Shown here one piece after another: positions 58,340 through 64,000 of a stretch of DNA of 64,000 bases; within the stretch, counting starts at the first letter, position 1, and each line of letters starts with the position of its first letter. Position numbers and translations under genes: made by a program. The notes below the pieces were generated by a model, which was not told the DNA's origin, did no database searches, and saw only the letters and a list, made by a program, of their open reading frames with translations. Where the stretch lies: the NCBI RefSeq assembly GCF_000425445.1, contig NZ_KE384377.1:310001-374000 (forward strand), given 5' to 3'. Source of the stretch: Flavobacterium denitrificans DSM 15936 (lineage in GTDB: Bacteria; Bacteroidota; Bacteroidia; Flavobacteriales; Flavobacteriaceae).

Positions 58340-59833
58340 ATGCCTGACAATACAATACGTTCCAATAGTGATGTCGTGCTTATTGGAGCTGGAATTATGA
58401 GTGCAACTCTTGGATTAATTTTGAAAGAGCTGCAACCAGATATTAAAATTGAAATTTACGAAAGACTAGATGTTGCGGCGGCTGAAAGCTCTGATGCATG
58501 GAATAATGCTGGAACTGGACACTCAGCTTTTTGTGAGTTAAATTATACACCAGAAAAAGCGGACGGAAGTATTGATCCTAAAAAAGCAATCAGTATAGCA
58601 GAATCTTTTGAAATTTCACGCCAGTTTTGGTCTTATTTGGTACAAGAAAAGAAAGTACCATCTCCTGAAAATTTTATAAAAAGTGTACCTCATATGAGTT
58701 TTGTATGGGGAGATAAAAATGTTGAATATCTAAAAACAAGATTTGCGGCATTGCAAAGCAATCCAATTTTTTCTGAAATGGAATTCAGCACTGATTTTGA
58801 GCAATTGAAAAAATGGATGCCTCTAGTAATGGAAGGTAGAGAGGATAACCAAAAAATAGCGGCTACTCGCATGGAAATTGGTACCGATGTTAATTTTGGT
58901 GCTTTGACCAGAAGTATGTTCAATTATCTTGAAAAATTAGATGGTGTAAGTTTATATTTTAATCACGAAGTAAAAAAATTAAGACAGCGTGAAGATAAAT
59001 CATGGAGAATCAAAATCACGGATCTTTCTACTGGACAAAAACGTAAAGCATACACAACTTTTGTATTTATTGGAGCAGGAGGAGGCTCATTGCCATTATT
59101 AGAAAAAGCTGATGTTCCAGAAGGAAAAGGATACGGAGGATTTCCGGTAAGTGGCCAATGGCTAAAATGTACAAATCCGGAGGTTATTGCAAAACATCAG
59201 GCGAAAGTTTATGGAAAAGCAAGTGTTGGAGCTCCTCCAATGTCTGTTCCGCATATCGATACACGTGTAATTGATGGCGAAAAAGCATTGCTTTTTGGTC
59301 CGTTTGCAGGATTCTCAACTCGTTTCTTGAAAAATGGTTCTTATTTAGATTTGCCATTGTCTATTAAGTCAAACAATTTAATTCCGATGTTGGCGGCAGG
59401 ATATCACAATATTCCGTTGACAAAATATTTAATCGAGCAAGTGCGTCAGTCTCCAAAAGACAGAATGAAAGCACTTCGCGAATATTTGCCATCAGCACGT
59501 TCAAAAGATTGGAAACTTGAAAAAGCAGGTCAGCGTGTCCAGGTTATCAAAAAAGATGAAAAAGAAGGTGGTGTATTAGAATTTGGAACTGAAGTGATCA
59601 ATACGCATGACGGAACGCTTGCTGTTCTTTTAGGGGCATCTCCAGGAGCATCAACAGCTGTTGCGATTATGCTTGATCTTATCAGCAGATGTTTTAAAAA
59701 TCAAATTAAAACTCCTGAATGGCAAGCAAAATTGAAAGAAATGATTCCTTCTTATGGTCAAACATTAAATGACAAGCCAGAACTTTTGGCTAAACTTAGA
59801 AAAGAAACTTCTGAAGTTTTGAAGCTTAATTAA
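58340..59833 (+). CDS. mqo: malate:quinone oxidoreductase
   Basis: This FAD enzyme oxidises malate to oxaloacetate and reduces quinone at the inner membrane, feeding the TCA cycle and respiration. The 497-residue protein has the N-terminal FAD motif VVLIGAGIMSATLGLIL, the Mqo segment SSDAWNNAGTGHSAFCELNY and the C-terminal LLGASPGASTAVAIMLDLI. The length is normal. It is a single gene with its own promoter. It may replace or complement the soluble malate dehydrogenase. Confidence 0.95.
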   Translation: MPDNTIRSNSDVVLIGAGIMSATLGLILKELQPDIKIEIYERLDVAAAESSDAWNNAGTGHSAFCELNYTPEKADGSIDPKKAISIAESFEISRQFWSYLVQEKKVPSPENFIKSVPHMSFVWGDKNVEYLKTRFAALQSNPIFSEMEFSTDFEQLKKWMPLVMEGREDNQKIAATRMEIGTDVNFGALTRSMFNYLEKLDGVSLYFNHEVKKLRQREDKSWRIKITDLSTGQKRKAYTTFVFIGAGGGSLPLLEKADVPEGKGYGGFPVSGQWLKCTNPEVIAKHQAKVYGKASVGAPPMSVPHIDTRVIDGEKALLFGPFAGFSTRFLKNGSYLDLPLSIKSNNLIPMLAAGYHNIPLTKYLIEQVRQSPKDRMKALREYLPSARSKDWKLEKAGQRVQVIKKDEKEGGVLEFGTEVINTHDGTLAVLLGASPGASTAVAIMLDLISRCFKNQIKTPEWQAKLKEMIPSYGQTLNDKPELLAKLRKETSEVLKLN

Positions 59834-59871
59834 GCTTTAAATTATATATAATAATAGCAAATCCAGATGAA

Positions 59872-62094
59872 TTAATCTGGATTTGTTGCTTTTAACTCTT
59901 TCGTGATTTTTAAAATCTTTTCCGCAAGATTGCTCATCCAGATTAATTGTTCTATAACCATTTGTGCTTCCTGCATTTTGGCTTGACGTGTTTCTTTGTC
60001 GAGTTCGTCATCTTCGGCCAGTCGTGTAAAGTTTTTGCGTTTAAGTTCTTCAAATTGAAGCGTCACATCTTCTTTGTCAAAAAAGGTATCATTAATGATA
60101 GTCTCATTTTTTAAAATAGAGATAGAATGATCCAAATTTGATAAAATCGTTTTGATGATATAATTAAAAGAATCTGATGCTGATGTGGTTTGATGTGACT
60201 GAATATAGGTTGATAATGAAGCTAATGCTGATAAAATCGAATGATTCAATACCACTAATTTATTGACCAAAGGCAATGTTTTTTGTTTCGATTTTGGCTC
60301 CTGCATCATTCGCTGAAAAGAGGTCATCAAATTGCCAATCTCGACAAAAGCATGTTTTCTGGCTAAGCGGTATGAAGTTGGAATTTCTCCTTTTTTATTA
60401 TAAAAATCGGCGATTTCTTTTAGATAATTTCGGTTGGCCCGAATCGAATTCTCAATATGAATTGGCGTGTTAATAAACTCCCAAGCCGGCCATAAAAACT
60501 GATTCGCAATAAAAGCTAAAATTGCTCCTGCTAGTGAATCTAGAATCCTGAACTGAATTACTTCGACAACATTTGGCGTTAATATTCCGTAAATAAAAAC
60601 CACATACATTGTTACAAAAGTCGCACTGATTTTGTAATTGATTTGTGTAAATGAAATTCCTAAAAGCATGCATACAATTGAAAATATGCTTAACGCAATG
60701 TGATTTTGAATGACAGATACGATTCCGAAAGCAAATAATCCTCCTAAAATAGTTCCGAAAATCCTATTATAAGAGCGTTCTTTCGTCAGTCCGTAACCAG
60801 GACGCATGATCACGACAATGGTCAGTAAAATCCAATAGACATTTTGAAACGGAAGAATTTTTCCAATCAAAAAGCCAATCAGAATCGTAATGGTCAATCG
60901 TAAGGAATGCCTGAAAATAGAAGAAGAAAAACTTAAATTTTCAGTCAAAGTTCGTAACGGGTAATACTGCGGTGTCAGGAATTTTTCAAGTTCCTTATCT
61001 TTATCTTTTAGTTTGTAAGACTGCATGGCAAGTGAGAAAGCACGCTGAATGATTTTGATTTTTCCAACTTGATTTCTTGCATATTTCAGCATATTGGTCA
61101 GCATTAAAACGCCTTCTGAAGCTTCTTCTTTGCCTAAGCTTTTTTCATAATCAAAAATGGCAAATTCAAGCGCATCCAATTCGTTTTTCAAATCATTTTT
61201 ATCAACGTAGACCGCAATATGATGCACATTCTTAGATAGCTTTTTTAAAGTCGAAGCCAATTTGTAAGCTACATTTTGATAGGTTCTAAGTACTTCTGGA
61301 TGTTTGGCAAATTTTTCATGAAGTTTGCTGTGGTCAAATGAAGTATATAAGGCAAGTTCCTGAATTTCCACCAGAGTAATAAAAACTAATAGCATCTTTC
61401 GGTTTTGAGCCGTTGTACCAGATGCATTTTGATTGCCAATAAGCATTTTTCGTAAATCTTCATGAATCAAATTTAGTTCAACTTGAACAGCTAATTGTTT
61501 TTCAATAATAACATCTCGATTCGCTTCTGGATTCCATAAATCACCTCTTAATTTTAGGTATTTAGCGGTAAGTTTTATTCCTTCTGCAATTTCTAGTTCC
61601 ACATATTTATAAGGTTGTATGAAATGGAAAACAAGTGAAACAATTAGGTATAAAATTCCTCCAATAAAAATAAATCCGGCATATTGAAAAGCTTCCCAGC
61701 CCTCATGTAAATGCCCAAATGATAAAGAAATTGATAGCAAGGCAGAAAAAGAAACTAATGTGGCGCGCTGTCCGTAAACGGAAATCATAGAGCATAAAAA
61801 CAGCAGAAATCCTAAGAAAGGATAAAATAAAAAAGGATATGGATAGGTAAAATTGACAAGTAAATTAACTCCGGATACAATAAAAGAAGCTACAATAAGT
61901 CCTTTTATCTTATGGATTAAGGAACTCGGAATATCACTGGGATAAGTATAAAAAGCTCCAAGCGCAATGGTGAATCCGATTTCAAAATGCCCTAAGAAGT
62001 TAAAAATCAGCACAGGAATAACTGAAGCAATGGTTACTTTTGAGGCGTTTAAAAAAGAAGTGCTGTTCGTGAATTTTGAAATACGTTCAAACAT
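59872..62094 (-). CDS. FUSC/YccS-like membrane protein
   Basis: The 740-residue inner-membrane protein has two sets of about six hydrophobic helices. One is N-terminal (about 15-165), the other central (about 395-525, with MRPGYGLTKERSYNRIFGTI, a conserved FUSC motif). Between them and after the second set are long cytosolic helical regions. It resembles the YccS/YhfK family and the aromatic-acid exporter AaeB; a transport role is assumed and no substrate is known. Confidence 0.85.
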   Translation of the reverse strand: MFERISKFTNSTSFLNASKVTIASVIPVLIFNFLGHFEIGFTIALGAFYTYPSDIPSSLIHKIKGLIVASFIVSGVNLLVNFTYPYPFLFYPFLGFLLFLCSMISVYGQRATLVSFSALLSISLSFGHLHEGWEAFQYAGFIFIGGILYLIVSLVFHFIQPYKYVELEIAEGIKLTAKYLKLRGDLWNPEANRDVIIEKQLAVQVELNLIHEDLRKMLIGNQNASGTTAQNRKMLLVFITLVEIQELALYTSFDHSKLHEKFAKHPEVLRTYQNVAYKLASTLKKLSKNVHHIAVYVDKNDLKNELDALEFAIFDYEKSLGKEEASEGVLMLTNMLKYARNQVGKIKIIQRAFSLAMQSYKLKDKDKELEKFLTPQYYPLRTLTENLSFSSSIFRHSLRLTITILIGFLIGKILPFQNVYWILLTIVVIMRPGYGLTKERSYNRIFGTILGGLFAFGIVSVIQNHIALSIFSIVCMLLGISFTQINYKISATFVTMYVVFIYGILTPNVVEVIQFRILDSLAGAILAFIANQFLWPAWEFINTPIHIENSIRANRNYLKEIADFYNKKGEIPTSYRLARKHAFVEIGNLMTSFQRMMQEPKSKQKTLPLVNKLVVLNHSILSALASLSTYIQSHQTTSASDSFNYIIKTILSNLDHSISILKNETIINDTFFDKEDVTLQFEELKRKNFTRLAEDDELDKETRQAKMQEAQMVIEQLIWMSNLAEKILKITKELKATNPD

Positions 62095-62111
62095 ATGTTG
62101 AGGTTTACTAA

Positions 62112-62119
62112 CAAAGGTA
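62112..62119 (-). promoter_or_regulatory. putative -7 element of the FUSC gene
   Basis: CAAAGGTA reads TACCTTTG on the minus strand and fits TAnnTTTG, 17 bp before the ATG at 62094. Confidence 0.45.
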
Positions 62120-62225
62120 AGAATTGTACGAATTAATTTGGCATAATTATAGATGAGATTTTAACATATTGTCAAAAAATAAGATATAATATGTTGTTTA
62201 GAATTATTCGTAGACTATTTTTTAC

Positions 62226-62233
62226 TATTTTTG
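62226..62233 (+). promoter_or_regulatory. putative -7 element of def
   Basis: TATTTTTG fits TAnnTTTG, about 65 bp before the ATG at 62298. Confidence 0.45.
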
Positions 62234-62297
62234 CCAGCTGAATTATAGGAAACTAAAATTCAGTTTTTACAGTAGATAATACAATAAATTAATACAA

Positions 62298-62888
62298 ATG
62301 ATTTTACCAATTGTAGGATATGGTGATCCTGTTTTAAGAAAAGTAGGAGTTGATGTTACACCAGAATATCCAAACCTAAAAGAAACAATAGCAAACATGT
62401 ATGAAACCATGTATAATGCATACGGTGTTGGGCTTGCAGCCCCGCAGGTAGGTTTGGCAATTCGTTTGTTTGTTATTGATACAACTCCTTTTAGTGAAGA
62501 TGATGATTTGGAATCTAGTGAGGCTAAAGAATTAAAAGGATTTAAAAAGACTTTTATCAATGCTAAGATCGTTAAAGAAGAAGGAGAAGAGTGGAGCTTT
62601 AATGAAGGCTGTTTAAGTATTCCTGATGTTCGCGAAGATGTTTACAGAAAACCAACCGTGACGATTGAATATTGTGAAGAAGATTTTGTTATGAAGACAG
62701 AAGTTTTTGACGGATTGATTGCACGAGTTATTCAGCATGAATATGATCATATCGAAGGGGTTTTATTTACCGATAAAATATCTTCATTGAAAAAGCGTTT
62801 GATTCAAAAGAAATTAAAAAATATTACAGAAGGCAAGACTTTTCAGGAATACAGAATGAAGTTTGCTGCCGCTAAAAAAGGAAGATAA
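62298..62888 (+). CDS. def: peptide deformylase
   Basis: This metalloenzyme removes the formyl group from nascent proteins. The 196-residue protein shows all three motifs: GVGLAAPQVG (motif 1), EGCLSIPDVRE (motif 2, metal Cys) and QHEYDHIEGVLF (motif 3, metal His pair and catalytic Glu). An acidic insert at about 60-75 (FSEDDDLESSEAKELKG) lengthens the loop between motifs 1 and 2, as in many Bacteroidota. It is followed by the DUF5606 and mazG genes. Confidence 0.97.
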   Translation: MILPIVGYGDPVLRKVGVDVTPEYPNLKETIANMYETMYNAYGVGLAAPQVGLAIRLFVIDTTPFSEDDDLESSEAKELKGFKKTFINAKIVKEEGEEWSFNEGCLSIPDVREDVYRKPTVTIEYCEEDFVMKTEVFDGLIARVIQHEYDHIEGVLFTDKISSLKKRLIQKKLKNITEGKTFQEYRMKFAAAKKGR

Positions 62889-62950
62889 TTGTTCTAAAAA
62901 CCGAACAAAAAAATACAATAAAAATTCTTAATACTAAATATTAATACAAC

Positions 62951-63436
62951 ATGAATTTAGACAAAATTTTAGCCATTTCAGGGAAACCAGGTTTATATGT
63001 ACTAAAAGTGCAAACTCGTACAGGTTTTGTGGCAGAATCATTAACAGATGGTAAAAAAATAACAGTAAACTTGAAAAGTAATGTAAGTTTATTGTCTGAA
63101 ATTTCAATTTACACATACGAAGGCGAGAAACCATTAACTGAAGTAATGCAAAAAATTGCGACTAAAGAAAACAAAGGTCAAGCAATTTCACATAAAGAAG
63201 ACAATGCAACTTTAGGAGCTTATTTCAAAGAAATTTTACCTGATTATGATGAAGAAAGAGTTTATCCATCTGATATTAAAAAAGTATTAAATTGGTACAA
63301 TACGCTTCAAGCAAAAGGATTAGTAACTGATTTAGCTCCTGCAGCAGTAGAGGCAGTAGAAGAAGCTCCAGTTGCTGAAGAAAAACCAAAGAAAGCGCCA
63401 GCAGCAAAAAAAGCAAAAGCCAAAAAAGAAGAATAA
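62951..63436 (+). CDS. DUF5606 family protein
   Basis: The 161-residue protein starts MNLDKILAISGKPGLYVLKV, typical of the Bacteroidota DUF5606 family. The conserved core is followed by LPDYDEERVYPSDIKKVLNW, a likely helical end. The C-terminal 35 residues are Ala, Pro, Lys and Glu rich (EEKPKKAPAAKKAKAKKEE) and probably disordered. The family is unique to this phylum and has no known role. Its place between def and mazG may hint at a link with translation or nucleotide hygiene. Confidence 0.85.
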   Translation: MNLDKILAISGKPGLYVLKVQTRTGFVAESLTDGKKITVNLKSNVSLLSEISIYTYEGEKPLTEVMQKIATKENKGQAISHKEDNATLGAYFKEILPDYDEERVYPSDIKKVLNWYNTLQAKGLVTDLAPAAVEAVEEAPVAEEKPKKAPAAKKAKAKKEE

Positions 63437-63459
63437 TAGTTCGTTCTTTTAAATATATT

Positions 63460-63494
63460 AATCCTGTTGAGATGTTTTCTTGACAGGATTTTTT
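63460..63494 (+). terminator. terminator after the DUF5606 gene
   Basis: An 8-bp stem AATCCTGT/ACAGGATT and a 15-nt loop are followed by a T run. Confidence 0.7.
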
Positions 63495-63533
63495 ACTTTT
63501 ACACTATTCGATTACAATTCAAAAAATATCAAA

Positions 63534-64000
63534 ATGAGCAAAGAACTTCAACTTAAAGCCTTCGAAAGATTACTAATAATTATGGACGAACTTCGTGAGC
63601 AATGCCCTTGGGATAAAAAACAGACATTGCAGACTTTGCGCCATTTGACAATCGAAGAAACTTATGAACTTGGAGATGCTATTTTAGATAATGATTTGAA
63701 CGAAGTTAAAAAAGAACTTGGCGATTTGCTGCTCCATATTGTTTTTTATGCCAAAATAGGCTCAGAAACCAATGATTTTGATATTGCTGATGTGTGCAAT
63801 GAAATCTGCGAGAAATTGATTCATCGCCATCCACATATTTACAGTGATACAGTTGTAAAAGATGAGGAAGAGGTAAAACAAAATTGGGAAAAGCTTAAAC
63901 TAAAAGAAGGAAAAAAATCAGTTTTAGAAGGAGTGCCGAGAAGTCTTCCGGCATTAGTAAAAGCGAGCCGAATTCAGGATAAAGTTAAAGGCGTTGGTTT
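63534..64000 (+). CDS. mazG: nucleoside triphosphate pyrophosphohydrolase MazG, partial
   Basis: The gene starts at the ATG 63534 (MSKELQLKAFERLLIIMDEL) and runs off the window. The visible 155 residues hold the MazG signature: LREQCPWDKKQTLQTLRHLT and the metal-binding EExxED-type segment EETYELGDAILDNDLNEVKK with ELGDLLLHIVFYA. HRHPHIYSD and the basic VKASRIQDKVKG follow. It hydrolyses non-canonical nucleoside triphosphates to monophosphates. The 3' end is outside the window. Confidence 0.95.
   Translation, partial: MSKELQLKAFERLLIIMDELREQCPWDKKQTLQTLRHLTIEETYELGDAILDNDLNEVKKELGDLLLHIVFYAKIGSETNDFDIADVCNEICEKLIHRHPHIYSDTVVKDEEEVKQNWEKLKLKEGKKSVLEGVPRSLPALVKASRIQDKVKGVG

Overview
The window reads as a chromosomal segment of a Flavobacterium-type Bacteroidota. 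Support comes from low-GC coding sequence, many starts preceded by the Bacteroidota -7 element TAnnTTTG instead of a Shine-Dalgarno, a TonB-dependent receptor and an OMP with N-terminal carboxypeptidase-like domains, Bacteroidota-only families (DUF5606, DUF6048, DUF6452, DUF6095) and lipoproteins with short lipoboxes. No rRNA, tRNA, insertion sequence, prophage or CRISPR array was recognised. No gene-free stretch exceeds about 300 bases.

Layout. 0-6 kb: serine biosynthesis (serC, serA), a LuxC-type acyl-CoA reductase divergent from a ferredoxin, and an exported carboxypeptidase-like-domain protein. 6-9 kb: a large TonB receptor. 9-16 kb: ychF, envelope proteins, a YihY membrane protein, an FMN reductase, an exported transglutaminase and pncB. 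16-22 kb: parE and parC (topoisomerase IV), separated by a DUF1016 nuclease gene broken by a frameshift and an amber codon. 21.8-24.7 kb: an AAA+ unfoldase resembling ClpV/TssH and a fragment resembling the C-terminus of TssF, joined head to head with both 5' ends missing, which looks like the scar of a lost type VI secretion locus. 24.7-30.5 kb: exonuclease/DUF294 pair, small lipoprotein, DUF1572, pentapeptide protein, murQ. 30.6-35.5 kb: two tandem membrane-anchored AraC regulators with identical promoters, then an outer-membrane beta-barrel protein. 35.6-43.6 kb: ZIP transporter, methyltransferases, Asp/Glu racemase, an rlmD-DUF6452-DUF6048 operon and a histidine kinase. 44-51 kb: aldo/keto reductase, cysM-epsC, DUF1003, DUF2752, Smr protein, cysteine desulfurase. 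51-56.7 kb: YrdC, an LPS-core type cluster (GT4, Kdo/WaaP-like kinase, GT2, GT9) and dapD. 57-64 kb: PAS protein, ruvX, mqo, FUSC transporter, def, DUF5606 and a mazG cut by the window end.

Most genes are core housekeeping. The unusual content is (1) the apparent T6SS scar, (2) the decayed DUF1016 gene inside the parE-parC pair, and (3) the intergenic repeats: an exact 15-copy 8-bp tandem array, two copies of a dispersed hairpin element with a locus-specific self-complementary core, and many hairpins built from short repeated words that differ between loci but have the same architecture. I did not find a convincing new multi-gene defence or metabolic system.
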